A DNA stretch of 20,732 bases from Desulfatirhabdium butyrativorans (GCA_020718785.1 DYRK01000036.1:1-20732); one strand, 5' to 3'. Counted from the first letter of the stretch, positions 6,762 through 15,279 are shown. A program made the numbers and translations. The notes: a model not told the origin generated them from the sequence alone.

Positions 6762-9749
6762 ATGTCTCACTCATTACTCAACTATTTTTCCTACAGCAGA
6801 TTGTTAAAGGCAATGCTGCGCCGGCCCATGACGGTCATTGCGGCGATTGCAGCGGTCACGCTTTTTTTTGCGCTGAATCTTCACAGGCTTTACTTCAGCA
6901 GTTCTGTGTATGATTTTGCCGTAAAAGACATTCCTGAAACAGCGCGGTATGATGACTTCAAAAAAATATTCGGATCCGACGAGATCATCCGGATAGTTGT
7001 CAAAGGGGAAAATATCTTTGATCCTGCCACATTTCAGAAGCTTGAACAATTGGCCCGGGCTGTTTCCGAAATCAAAGGCGTGAGACGGGTGATCAGCCTT
7101 CCGGACATCAAAAAATCCGTTGACATCAGCGGTAACTGGGATTTGCAGAAATTCGCCGAGATACTGAAACCGGCAGCACTGTTCCGCCGCAATATTATCT
7201 CGGAGGATCACAAAAGCACTGCCCTGACGCTGCTGCTGAAAAACGACGCGGATGAGAAAGCCGTCATTCACGATATCTCAAGGCTCATAAACGACAGCGC
7301 ATGGCTCAAAGGACTGACTGTCTATCAGATCGGGATGCCGGTGGTCTCTCAATCCCTTGCCGAGTTCACCGAAAAAGACTTTTTCCGGCTCCCGCCGATT
7401 ACTTTTCTGCTGATTGCACTGATGCTTTTTCTCCTGTTCAGAAACCTGCCCTGTCTGCTGCTGCCTATTCTCTGCGTAAGTCTTTCGCTGATATGGACAT
7501 TCGGACTGATGGCTCTGCTGAATATTCCACTGTCCATGCTGACTATGGTTGTGCCGATATTTCTCATTGCCGTAGGAATGGCTTATTGTCTCTATATCTG
7601 CGCCGAATATCTCCGGCAGTCCCGGGATGCCGATTCCCGGACCGACGCTGTATTCTCAACCTTTTCCGAAATGGCTCTTCCCACTGCACTGGCGGTTTTT
7701 ACCACAGTGGCGGGGCTTGGCTCCCTTCTCATCAACCGGATCACGGCTATTCACGACTTTGCCTTATTGTCCTGCTTCGGTATCATGAGCCTGCTGATTA
7801 TTGCTCTGACGCTGTTTCCCTCGGTATTGGCGCTTCTTAGGCGTCCTGCCGTAACCGGAAACAGCCTGGGTTCTCATTTTTCATTTCTCACTTCTCGCTT
7901 CTCATTTCTGAATGTCATTATTCAGCTTAACTTGAAATATCAGCATATTACATTTCCGGTGATCGGTATTCTCGTTATTTTTTTCGGTATCGGCATTTTC
8001 CGCCTTCAGGCCGAGACCAACCCTGTGGATTATTTCAAAAAAGACACTCCGGTCAGCCGCCATTTCCATGACATCTATCAAGACCTTTCCGGAAGTTTTC
8101 CCGTCAATGTGGTCATGGACGGCGCGGCCGAGGATTATTTTTACCGTGAGCCGGATCATATCCGTCAGATTGCCCGGATTCAGGAATTTCTCGAAACCCT
8201 GCCGGGCGTTGACAAAACCGTATCTTTTGCCGACTACATGAAATTGGTCAATTATGCGCTAAACCGGTTCGACCCCAAGTATTACGCGCTTCCGGAAGAA
8301 TCTTTTGAAGTCAAAATGCTTATCAATAATTATAAAACCATGCTGGGAGAAGATATGCTTTCGCAGTTTATGAGTCCGGATTTTTCAAAGGCGAATATTC
8401 TCCTGCTGACCCATGTTTCGAGTTCACGTGATTTTCTCGGAATTCAAGAAAAAATCCTCAATCATGTGCGAAAAAATTTCCCCAAAAATCTGGTGTGGGA
8501 CGTTACCGGCTTCGGAATGGTCATTTCCGCAAGCAGCGAAATTCTGGTCAGCGGACAGATCAAAAGCTTTTCATTGACCCTCACTCTCATTTTCGCTATC
8601 ATGTTTCTGCTATTTCTTTCAGGCAAAGTCGGGCTGATTGCCATGCTCCCTGCTACCTTTCCTATTATCATTGTCTTTGGCCTCATGGGATGGACCGGCA
8701 TCAGACTCTCGGTGGCAACAAGCCTGATTGCGAGCATTGCCGTAGGGCTGGCGATTGACGACATTATTCATTATCTCGTCAGATACAGCCGGGAATTCAA
8801 AAAAGATCTGGACAAAGACAGGGCATTGAGAGATACGGTCACAGGGGTGGGAAGTCCGATTATTTTCACCTCGCTGACCATCAGTATGGGCTTTTTCATC
8901 CTGATTTTTTCTCATTTCAGCCCCACGGCAAATTTCGGTTTTCTCATGGTGGTCACTATGCTGCTGGCGCTGGCCGGCGATCTGATTATTCTCCCCTCGC
9001 TGATGCTGCATGTGGAATTGGTGAGCGCGTGGGATATTCTCCGGCTCATGCCCACGCTGGGCGGTGTATCCGCGGGAATTGCCCATGAGCTGAATCAGCC
9101 CCTTACAGTCATCAAAATGGGCAGCGATATCCTGAAAATGATGGTTCTACTGGAAGGCGATATTCCGAAAGAACAATTGGCTCAGGTAGTGGATGAAATC
9201 GGGATACAGACAGAGCGGGCCTCGGAGATGATCGGCCGTCTCAGCGCACTCGAAGGAAAGCCGCATTTTGCAAGAGAAAAAAGCGATATAAACAAAGCTG
9301 TGAGAGATACGCTGGCAATTGCGGGACATCAGTTGAAATTGGACAATATCGGGATGAATTTCTTTCCGGATGAAAGCCTTCCGCCAGTTCTGGCGCATAA
9401 CAATCGGCTGGCGCAACTTATCTTCAATCTTATAAACAATGCCGCCGAAGCCATCAAAGAGAAAAACCCGGCTGAAAAAGAAAACCGGCTGATTACAATC
9501 CGTACTTTTCAGGAAGGAAACCGCGCAGCCGCAGTGATTTCCGACACCGGCATCGGCATTCCCGCTCCGATCAAAGACAGGATTTTCGAACCATTTTTCA
9601 CTACCAAAGAGAGAGGAAAAGGCAAAGGGCTGGGACTTTCCATCAGCAATGAGATTGTCAGAAGTTACGGCGGACGTATAGCTGTTCAGAGTGAAGAGGG
9701 AAAAGGAACCGTTGTCAGCGTGACCTTTCCCCTGTATGAGAGACAATGA
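6762..9749 (+). CDS. RND/MMPL transporter fused to a histidine kinase
   Basis: The 995-residue product has two parts. Residues about 1-745 form an RND/MMPL exporter-like membrane protein. It has TM1 near 24-45, a large periplasmic loop, a TM2-6 bundle at about 213-360, then TM7 near 395-415, a second loop and TM8-12 at about 600-745. GLAIDDIIHYLVRYSREF is typical of this family. Fifteen or so residues after the last helix a full kinase begins. It has HisKA SAGIAHELNQPL with H775, N-box NLINNAAEA (N889, N893), DTGIGIP (D928), FEPFFTT and GKGLGLS (about 954-960). There is no PAS or HAMP between. The kinase core closely resembles that of the next gene, which overlaps by four bases (ATGA). The linker between membrane halves contains a heptamer-repeat insert (7871-7912). 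ATG 6762 has only a weak ribosome site. The transporter probably serves as the sensor or couples transport to signalling (inference); substrate unknown. Confidence 0.88.
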   Translation: MSHSLLNYFSYSRLLKAMLRRPMTVIAAIAAVTLFFALNLHRLYFSSSVYDFAVKDIPETARYDDFKKIFGSDEIIRIVVKGENIFDPATFQKLEQLARAVSEIKGVRRVISLPDIKKSVDISGNWDLQKFAEILKPAALFRRNIISEDHKSTALTLLLKNDADEKAVIHDISRLINDSAWLKGLTVYQIGMPVVSQSLAEFTEKDFFRLPPITFLLIALMLFLLFRNLPCLLLPILCVSLSLIWTFGLMALLNIPLSMLTMVVPIFLIAVGMAYCLYICAEYLRQSRDADSRTDAVFSTFSEMALPTALAVFTTVAGLGSLLINRITAIHDFALLSCFGIMSLLIIALTLFPSVLALLRRPAVTGNSLGSHFSFLTSRFSFLNVIIQLNLKYQHITFPVIGILVIFFGIGIFRLQAETNPVDYFKKDTPVSRHFHDIYQDLSGSFPVNVVMDGAAEDYFYREPDHIRQIARIQEFLETLPGVDKTVSFADYMKLVNYALNRFDPKYYALPEESFEVKMLINNYKTMLGEDMLSQFMSPDFSKANILLLTHVSSSRDFLGIQEKILNHVRKNFPKNLVWDVTGFGMVISASSEILVSGQIKSFSLTLTLIFAIMFLLFLSGKVGLIAMLPATFPIIIVFGLMGWTGIRLSVATSLIASIAVGLAIDDIIHYLVRYSREFKKDLDKDRALRDTVTGVGSPIIFTSLTISMGFFILIFSHFSPTANFGFLMVVTMLLALAGDLIILPSLMLHVELVSAWDILRLMPTLGGVSAGIAHELNQPLTVIKMGSDILKMMVLLEGDIPKEQLAQVVDEIGIQTERASEMIGRLSALEGKPHFAREKSDINKAVRDTLAIAGHQLKLDNIGMNFFPDESLPPVLAHNNRLAQLIFNLINNAAEAIKEKNPAEKENRLITIRTFQEGNRAAAVISDTGIGIPAPIKDRIFEPFFTTKERGKGKGLGLSISNEIVRSYGGRIAVQSEEGKGTVVSVTFPLYERQ
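7871..7912. repeat. In-frame TTCTCAY heptamer repeat inside the RND-kinase gene
   Basis: Six head-to-tail heptamers (TTCTCAT, TTTTCAT, TTCTCAC, TTCTCGC, TTCTCAT, TTCTGAA) occupy 42 bases, exactly 14 codons. They encode most of the segment SHFSFLTSRFSFL, which joins the two membrane halves on the cytoplasmic side. Because 42 is a multiple of three, the frame is kept. Confidence 0.8.
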
Positions 9750-11047
9750 TGAAGCCTTTGACGCCTGAAAATTTTTTACAGATACATTCGGACACGCTCC
9801 GTTCCCTGATCAAAGAAAATAAAAGGCTCGGGAAAGAACTCCGGAATACCCGAAAAGCATCGGAAGTCAAGGCTGCCGACATTACATATTCGGAAAAAGA
9901 ATTCCGTGACAAAGAACGTGCGGCAATATCAGCCGTAATCGAATCGGAAAAAAAATACCGCTCCCTGTTTGACAGCGGTCCCAATCCCATCTTTGTGGTT
10001 GACAGGCAGACCTTTGAAATTTTTGACGCCAATCCCATGTCCGAAACAGTATATGGCTACACAAGAGACGAACTGATCGGCAGATGCTGTACAGATATCT
10101 GTGTCATGGGAGAGGAACACAGAAACGCAACGCCGGCTCAGATGAATATCTTTTTCGGCAATTGTGAGGAAAGCCGGAGAATTCAGCATTATAAAAAAGG
10201 GAAAAAGCCCTTCTATGTGAAAGTCAAAACCTGTCCGATAACTTACAAAGGAAGAAAAGCCTTTATCCTTGCCGTGACCGATCTTACCGGGATGATGGAA
10301 AAAGAGGCGCAGTTGATTCAGGCAAATAAACTGACCGCTCTGGGGGAGATGTCAGCGGGAATCGCCCATGAACTGAATCAGCCCCTGACAGCCATCAAAC
10401 TGGGGAGCGAATTCCTGAAAATGATGATGGAAGAGAAACGGCAGACAGATCAGCAGGATTTGTCTGAGGTAATCCATGAAATAAGCGATCAGGTGGACAG
10501 AGCATCCCAGATCATCAACCGCCTGAGAGCATTCGGCAGGAAACCGGATTTTATAAAAAAAGCCAAAGAAAGAGATGTGAATGCGTGTGTCAGAAATGCT
10601 CTGGCGATTATCGCTCATCAGCTGATTTCAGAGAATATAACAGTGAGATTTGATTCGGATGAAGATATTTCTCCTGTTCCGGCTCCTGAAAATCTTCTGG
10701 AGCAGGTGATCTTCAATCTGATAAGCAACGCCCGCGATGCCCTTGTACAGAAAAAGACGGCGGACAGCGAGTCTGTCCTTATGATTGATATCCGATCTTT
10801 TCAGGAAGGAAATCAGGTGGCGATTGTCATTTCAGATACCGGCACAGGGATTCCCGCAGATATCAGAGACAAGATTTTCGATCCGTTTTTTACTACCAAG
10901 GAAGTGGGTAAGGGTATGGGAATCAGCCTTTCCATTGTTTACGGAATAGTCAAAGACCTTAACGGAGACATTGAGGTTCAGACCGAAGAAGGCAAGGGAA
11001 CAGCCTTCAAGCTTACATTTCCTTCTGCTGGACCTCCCGGAAAATGA
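9746..11047 (+). CDS. Soluble PAS-domain sensor histidine kinase
   Basis: The 433-residue cytoplasmic sensor kinase has no membrane segments. A charged N-terminal helix (about 10-60) is followed by a PAS domain (about 65-185: KYRSLFDSGPNPIFVVDR ... FILAVTDLTG). HisKA comes next (EMSAGIAHELNQPLTAIK, H208). The ATPase domain shows NLISNARDA, DTGTGIP, FDPFFTT and the G2 box GKGMGIS, a mild variant of GKGLGLS. The gene overlaps the upstream transporter-kinase at ATGA (9746-9749), so the two are translationally coupled; a second ATG at 9749 is equally possible. The two kinase cores are alike along their whole length (IAHELNQPLT.IK.GS..LKMM; IR.FQEGN), which points to duplication or domain exchange. 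The partner may be the single receiver at 11205. Confidence 0.93.
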   Translation: MMKPLTPENFLQIHSDTLRSLIKENKRLGKELRNTRKASEVKAADITYSEKEFRDKERAAISAVIESEKKYRSLFDSGPNPIFVVDRQTFEIFDANPMSETVYGYTRDELIGRCCTDICVMGEEHRNATPAQMNIFFGNCEESRRIQHYKKGKKPFYVKVKTCPITYKGRKAFILAVTDLTGMMEKEAQLIQANKLTALGEMSAGIAHELNQPLTAIKLGSEFLKMMMEEKRQTDQQDLSEVIHEISDQVDRASQIINRLRAFGRKPDFIKKAKERDVNACVRNALAIIAHQLISENITVRFDSDEDISPVPAPENLLEQVIFNLISNARDALVQKKTADSESVLMIDIRSFQEGNQVAIVISDTGTGIPADIRDKIFDPFFTTKEVGKGMGISLSIVYGIVKDLNGDIEVQTEEGKGTAFKLTFPSAGPPGK

Positions 11048-11204
11048 TATGTCCGAAGATGACGGAGGGTTGACAACTTTAGGAGTTACGCAGTTGCATA
11101 ATTTTTAACCGCTGATGAACGCTGATAAACGCCAATTAATCAGGAAAATAAATTCAAGTGCGTAAGTCCTAAACTTAAAAGATTTGCATGGGGAGATAAA
11201 AAAT
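11048..11204. other. Intergenic region with a CGCTGATRAACGC direct repeat
   Basis: This short spacer separates the PAS kinase from the receiver gene. It contains AACCGCTGATGAACGCTGATAAACGC at about 11107-11132, two near copies of CGCTGATRAACG in direct order, and a nearby AACTTTAGGAGTT dyad. I looked for a -24/-12 sigma-54 site here; the GG and GC pair near 11083-11098 has the wrong spacing. Confidence 0.5.
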
Positions 11205-11594
11205 ATGATGGAAAATATTCTGGTTATTGACGATGAAAAGCCCATCCTGAATATGTTCGGCCTGTTATTGAAATTCTACGGATACAGCGTGCTGACAGCG
11301 GAAAACGGACCCGATGGCATTGAGATTTTCAGACAGAATCGGCCTTCTGTCGTATTTCTTGATATAAAAATGCCGGAGATGGACGGCTTTGAGGTCTTAG
11401 TGAAAATCAAAGAGATTGATCCCGAAACCGAGGTTATTATTATCACCGGACACGGGGATAAGGAACTTGAAAAGCAGGCACTGGAACTTCATGCCGACGA
11501 TTTCATCAATAAACCGTTTCAGAGGGAAACGCTTAACGAGGCATTGAAACGATTGCAGGAAAGACGGAAAAAGAAGCGTGAGATATGTTTATGA
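11205..11594 (+). CDS. Single-domain response regulator (CheY-like receiver)
   Basis: The 129-residue receiver has no output domain. Acidic pocket D9-D10 (VIDDEK), phospho-acceptor D53 (VVFLDIKMP), the switch threonine in IIITGH, and the lysine in INKPF are all present, so it should be phosphorylated normally. A lysine/arginine-rich helix ends the protein (ERRKKKREI). ATG 11205 (or the adjacent ATG 11208) is chosen because GGGAG lies nine bases upstream; TTG 11184 is in frame but lies before that site. Its stop overlaps the start of the hydrogenase protease gene, so the two are co-translated. It most likely takes phosphate from one of the two kinases upstream and passes it on or acts by protein contact. 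Confidence 0.92.
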   Translation: MMENILVIDDEKPILNMFGLLLKFYGYSVLTAENGPDGIEIFRQNRPSVVFLDIKMPEMDGFEVLVKIKEIDPETEVIIITGHGDKELEKQALELHADDFINKPFQRETLNEALKRLQERRKKKREICL

Positions 11595-12088
11595 AAGAAA
11601 AAGATTCACCGCATATTATGATACTGGGCGTCGGCAATATTCTTTTCAGAGACGAGGGATTCGGCATCCGGGTTATTGAGACATTGCAGGAACATTACGA
11701 ATTTCCGGAAAATGTCTCTTTGGTGGACGGCGGTGTGCTGGGGGTCAGTCTGCTGGGAGTTATCAGCGAGGCAGATTATCTCATAGTGATTGACGCAATC
11801 CGAAACAAGGGCAGAGCCGGTGATCTGTACCGGCTTGAAGGTCAGGCGGTTCCGGAGCGTATCCGCGCAAAAAATTCGCTTCATCAGATAGATTTTCTCG
11901 AAGCTCTCACGCTGTGTCAGGCTCTTGACAAGGTTCCGGAAACCGTCATTCTCGGTACGGAGCCGGAAGATATCGAAACCCTTGACCTTGAACTGACGCC
12001 TGTGATCCGGGAAAAAATAGAACCTGTGATTGACATGGTCCTCACAGAAATGGACCGGCTGGGCGTATCTTACCGGAAAAAAAATTGA
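11591..12088 (+). CDS. [NiFe]-hydrogenase maturation endopeptidase (HyaD/HybD/HynC family)
   Basis: This protease removes the C-terminal peptide of a hydrogenase large subunit after nickel insertion, here most likely the 15-residue tail of HynA. The 165-residue product has the family's N-terminal block ILGVGNILFRDEGFG and the three expected nickel-contacting residues: E22 (DEG), D68 (VIDAI) and H98 (SLHQID). Length is normal. ATG 11591 overlaps the receiver stop in ATGA; ATG 11585, six bases earlier in the same frame, is an alternative that gives 167 residues. It is about 8.6 kb from hynA and embedded in signalling genes. That placement suggests the sensors around it serve the hydrogenase. 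The gene corresponds to hynC of Desulfovibrio operons, but I have not assigned the symbol because it is not adjacent to hynBA. Confidence 0.93.
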   Translation: MKEKDSPHIMILGVGNILFRDEGFGIRVIETLQEHYEFPENVSLVDGGVLGVSLLGVISEADYLIVIDAIRNKGRAGDLYRLEGQAVPERIRAKNSLHQIDFLEALTLCQALDKVPETVILGTEPEDIETLDLELTPVIREKIEPVIDMVLTEMDRLGVSYRKKN

Positions 12089-12093
12089 TGAAA

Positions 12094-12346
12094 TAGTAAA
12101 ACGATTTTGCAAATCGTTTTACGGAAGGAAAGGCAGATAGTAAAACGATTTTGCAAATCGTTTTTACGGAAGGAAAGCCAGATAGTAAAACGATTTTGCA
12201 AATCGTTTTTACGGAAGGAAAGCCAGATGATAAAACGATTTTGCAAATCGTTTTACGGAAGGAAAGGCAGATAGTAAAACGATTTGAAAAATCGTTTTTA
12301 CGAAATTAAAGGCGGATAGTAAAACGATTTGAAAAATCGTTTTACG
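12094..12346. repeat. Tandem array of six 44-45-bp palindrome units
   Basis: Units start at 12094, 12138, 12183, 12228, 12272 and 12317 (period 44 or 45). Each has a palindromic core (AAAACGATTT...AAATCGTTTT in units 1-4, AAAACGATTTGAAAAATCGTTTT-type in units 5-6). A near-identical filler of the form ACGGAAGGAAAGSCAGATAG follows. Filler and core both repeat, so there are no unique spacers. The array fills the gap between the hydrogenase protease and the Rossmann-PAS kinase and could end transcription or separate the two units. Confidence 0.92.
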
Positions 12347-12392
12347 AGGCTGGTTCCCTTGTTTTAAAATATTATTTATGGAGATTCGAAGA

Positions 12393-13832
12393 ATGAATAT
12401 TGCTGTTGTAGGCGGAGGACACCGGTGCAGGAAATTGATAGAAGTGATCGAAAAGCACACCTTTTATGCAATCAATCCGAAAATTGTGGCAGTTGCCGAC
12501 GAAAAACCGGATGCTCCGGGACTGCTCAGAGCAAAAGAAAAAGGACTTTTTGTCACACAGGATTACAGCGATTTTTTTGACAGAGACGACATTGACCTTA
12601 TTGTCGAACTGATGGGAAATAATCGTATATACAACGATATCCTGCACAGGAAAAAAGAAAGCGTCCGAGCCATTGATCATGAAACTGCTCTGCTTTTCTG
12701 GGAAATTTCAAGGGTTTCCAATATGCACGAGGTGACTCATCAGGCACTTCAGGAAGAAATGGCCATGTCCGACATGGTTATGAACGAACTGCTGGAAGAA
12801 GATGTTCTCACCATCGGCTCTGATTACAGAATTCAGGATATCAATACCAATCTGCTCAACAAACTGGGACTGGAAGCCAAAGAAGTTATCGGACGGTATT
12901 GCTACGAAATCACCCATCATCAGCAAGTCCCCTGTTCAGGAGAAGATCACCCCTGTCCGCTTGTCCAGACGCGTCAGACCCGGAAACCTTCCAAAACTAC
13001 CCATGTCCATCTGGATAAGAATAAAAATGAAATTTATTACTTAATAAGCTGCTATCCTATTTTCAAAGACGGCGAGGTGACCGGAGCCATAGAACTGTCA
13101 AGGGATATCACCAAAGATATCACGCTTCAGAAAGTGATGATGCAGCAGGAGAAACTGGCATCTGTGGGCCGGCTGTCCGCAGGGGTTGCCCATGAGATCA
13201 ACAATCCTCTCACCACCATTCTGACTACGGCAATGCTGATTCAGGAGGATGTGGAAAAGGATCATCCGATTTATCAGGATTTGGAACTTATTGCCAATGA
13301 GACCTTACGGTGCCGCAAGATTGTGACAAGTCTGCTCGACTTTGCCCGGCAGACAAATCCGGAAAGAAAATACAGCAATATAAAGAAAATTCTGACAGAA
13401 AGCATTCTCCTGACCAAAAAACAGGCAGCATTCAGCGATGTCTCGGTCATACATCGCTTTTCCGATGATATCCCTGATGTTTATGTGGATAAAGGGCAGC
13501 TTCAGCAGGCTTTTATCAATCTGATCCTCAACGCTGCGGAAGCGACGCCTGCCGGCGGAACCATCGCAATTTCAGCGGATTTTGCAGCTTCGGACAAAAC
13601 TGTTGAAATTTCGGTAAGCGATACCGGAGAAGGCATTTCCTCTGATAAGACAGACAAAATCTTTGACCCCTTTTTCACGACCAAAGAAAAGGGAACCGGC
13701 CTGGGACTTGCCATCACTCACGGAATTATCGAACGGCACGGCGGAACCGTAAATGTCAGGAGCAGACCGGGTGAAGGCACAACTTTCACTATCAGGCTTC
13801 CGGTCAACGGAGGAGATAGCGATGCCCGATGA
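12393..13832 (+). CDS. Rossmann-PAS sensor histidine kinase
   Basis: The 479-residue soluble kinase begins with a dinucleotide-binding-like fold (MNIAVVGGGHRCRKL, glycine-rich loop at 7-9; then VAVAD, DDIDLIVELMG and VRAIDH). That suggests NAD(P)(H) or another nucleotide as signal. A PAS domain follows (about 135-250) with an unusual Cys/His cluster: RYCYEITHHQQVPCSGEDHPCPL, containing C170, H175, H176, C181 and C188. HisKA has H267 (SAGVAHEINNPL). The ATPase domain has NLILNAAEA, DTGEGIS, FDPFFTT and GTGLGLA. Start ATG 12393 is preferred because TGGAG lies nine bases upstream; ATG 12378 has no such site. Its 3' end overlaps the NtrC-type gene by 11 bases, marking the two as a kinase/regulator pair. 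Redox sensing is inferred from the domains. Confidence 0.9.
   Translation: MNIAVVGGGHRCRKLIEVIEKHTFYAINPKIVAVADEKPDAPGLLRAKEKGLFVTQDYSDFFDRDDIDLIVELMGNNRIYNDILHRKKESVRAIDHETALLFWEISRVSNMHEVTHQALQEEMAMSDMVMNELLEEDVLTIGSDYRIQDINTNLLNKLGLEAKEVIGRYCYEITHHQQVPCSGEDHPCPLVQTRQTRKPSKTTHVHLDKNKNEIYYLISCYPIFKDGEVTGAIELSRDITKDITLQKVMMQQEKLASVGRLSAGVAHEINNPLTTILTTAMLIQEDVEKDHPIYQDLELIANETLRCRKIVTSLLDFARQTNPERKYSNIKKILTESILLTKKQAAFSDVSVIHRFSDDIPDVYVDKGQLQQAFINLILNAAEATPAGGTIAISADFAASDKTVEISVSDTGEGISSDKTDKIFDPFFTTKEKGTGLGLAITHGIIERHGGTVNVRSRPGEGTTFTIRLPVNGGDSDAR
13809..13815 (+). promoter_or_regulatory. Shine-Dalgarno site that fixes the NtrC-type gene start
   Basis: GGAGGAG lies six bases before ATG 13822. 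The frame is open further back to 13753, inside the kinase gene, but no comparable site precedes the earlier start. Confidence 0.85.
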
Positions 13833-15279
13833 CTGCGGAAATCCGAAATCCGGGATTCCCCGCATCCTTGTGGTGGACGATGAACCGAATATCTGCCGAA
13901 CCTGCATAAAAATAGTTTCCGGATTAAAGTGCGAGGCAGAGTATGCGCTCAACGGCTATGATGCCTTGAAAATGATGGCTGAGAATCCTTTTGATATAGT
14001 CATTACGGATCTCAAAATGAGCAGTCTGGGAGGCATGGAACTTCTGCGCCGAGTCAAAGACGCGTATCCGGATACAAAAGTGATTGTCATAACCGGATAT
14101 GCCACTGTCTCGTCTTCTGTGGAAGTCATGAAGATGGGAGCTGCCGATTATCTCCCCAAGCCATTTACCCCGGATGAACTCCGTGCCGTGGTCCGGCAAT
14201 CCCTCGCTGAAAACGAAATGCAGGTACAGAATCGGGAACTGATGCAACGGAAAGGAGACATCGCGGCGGTCTCTCATCAGCTTATCGGAAACAGCCCGAA
14301 AATCAGGAAAGTCATCACGATGGTGCAGAAAGTCGCACCCACAGATTCCACGGTTCTGCTTTACGGCGAAAGCGGAACCGGCAAGGAACTGATCGCAAGG
14401 GCAATCCATGCCAACAGTCCGAGAAAGGTCTTTTTCGCGGTGGATTGCGGAACCTTGTCCGACAATCTGCTGGAAAGCGAACTGTTCGGCCATACCAAAG
14501 GCTCGTTTACCGGCGCACACAAAGACAAAGACGGTATTTTTGCTCTCGCGGATCACGGCACGGTTTTTCTTGACGAAATCAGCAATATCAGCATCGAGGT
14601 ACAGGGCAAGCTGCTCAGGTTTTTAGAGACCCGTGAATTTCTGCCCTTAGGCGCGACCTCTCACCGCAAAGTGGATGTCCGTCTGATTTTTGCCACCAAC
14701 AGACATCTTAACGAAATGGTCGCCGAAGGCTCTTTCAGAGAAGATTTCTACTATAGGATATATGTCTATCCCGTCAATCTGCCAGCGCTGAGGGAAAGAA
14801 AAACAGATATTCTGCCTATTGCCTATCACTTTCTGAAACAGTTCTCCCGGAAAATGGACAGAAATATCTCAGGATTTGACGATAAAGCCGCAAACAGGCT
14901 GACAGATTACGGCTGGCCCGGAAATGTCCGGCAGTTGAGAAATATCATCGAACGTGCAGTCATTCTCTGCGAAAAAGAGCAGATCACGCTGAAAGAACTC
15001 GCGCTTCCGGACGGATGCGGGGGTATCGGACAATTGCTTGAATATGTGCCGTCAACCAATGAGGAACTGAAAGAAATCAAAAAAGAGATCAGAGAAAAAG
15101 CGGTCATGACCGTTGAAAAAAATTTCATTCTGAACGCGCTGGTCAGAAACGACTGGAACGTGACCCTTGCAGCAAAGCAGACCGGACTGCAAAGAACCAA
15201 TTTCCAGAAGCTGATGAAAAAATACGGAATCAGCCCTTCAGCGAAAAATACAGGAGGAAATTTATGCAGCACAATATAG
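13822..15279 (+). CDS. Sigma-54-dependent response regulator (NtrC family)
   Basis: The 485-residue transcription activator acts with sigma-54 RNA polymerase. The receiver has the acidic pair D19-D20 (LVVDDE), phospho-acceptor D63 (IVITDLKMS), a switch threonine in ITGYAT and a lysine in LPKPF. The AAA+ domain has Walker A GESGTGKE (182-189), the sigma-54 contact loop as GSFTGA (227-232) in place of the usual GAFTGA, and Walker B TVFLDE (D251, E252). A Fis-type helix-turn-helix ends the protein (WNVTLAAKQTGLQRTNFQKL, about 445-465). It overlaps the Rossmann-PAS kinase by 11 bases, so that kinase is its likely partner. HoxA/HydG-type regulators of this family control hydrogenase genes elsewhere; control of hynBA or the protease here is inference. 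I found no clear sigma-54 promoter in the window. Confidence 0.95.
   Translation: MPDDCGNPKSGIPRILVVDDEPNICRTCIKIVSGLKCEAEYALNGYDALKMMAENPFDIVITDLKMSSLGGMELLRRVKDAYPDTKVIVITGYATVSSSVEVMKMGAADYLPKPFTPDELRAVVRQSLAENEMQVQNRELMQRKGDIAAVSHQLIGNSPKIRKVITMVQKVAPTDSTVLLYGESGTGKELIARAIHANSPRKVFFAVDCGTLSDNLLESELFGHTKGSFTGAHKDKDGIFALADHGTVFLDEISNISIEVQGKLLRFLETREFLPLGATSHRKVDVRLIFATNRHLNEMVAEGSFREDFYYRIYVYPVNLPALRERKTDILPIAYHFLKQFSRKMDRNISGFDDKAANRLTDYGWPGNVRQLRNIIERAVILCEKEQITLKELALPDGCGGIGQLLEYVPSTNEELKEIKKEIREKAVMTVEKNFILNALVRNDWNVTLAAKQTGLQRTNFQKLMKKYGISPSAKNTGGNLCSTI

Noticed and set aside
11083..11100. Sigma-54 promoter before the receiver gene
   Set aside because: GG and GC are twelve bases apart where ten are required.
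12094..12346. Possible CRISPR array
   Set aside because: The period is regular, but the would-be spacers are near-identical copies of one filler and no cas gene is present.
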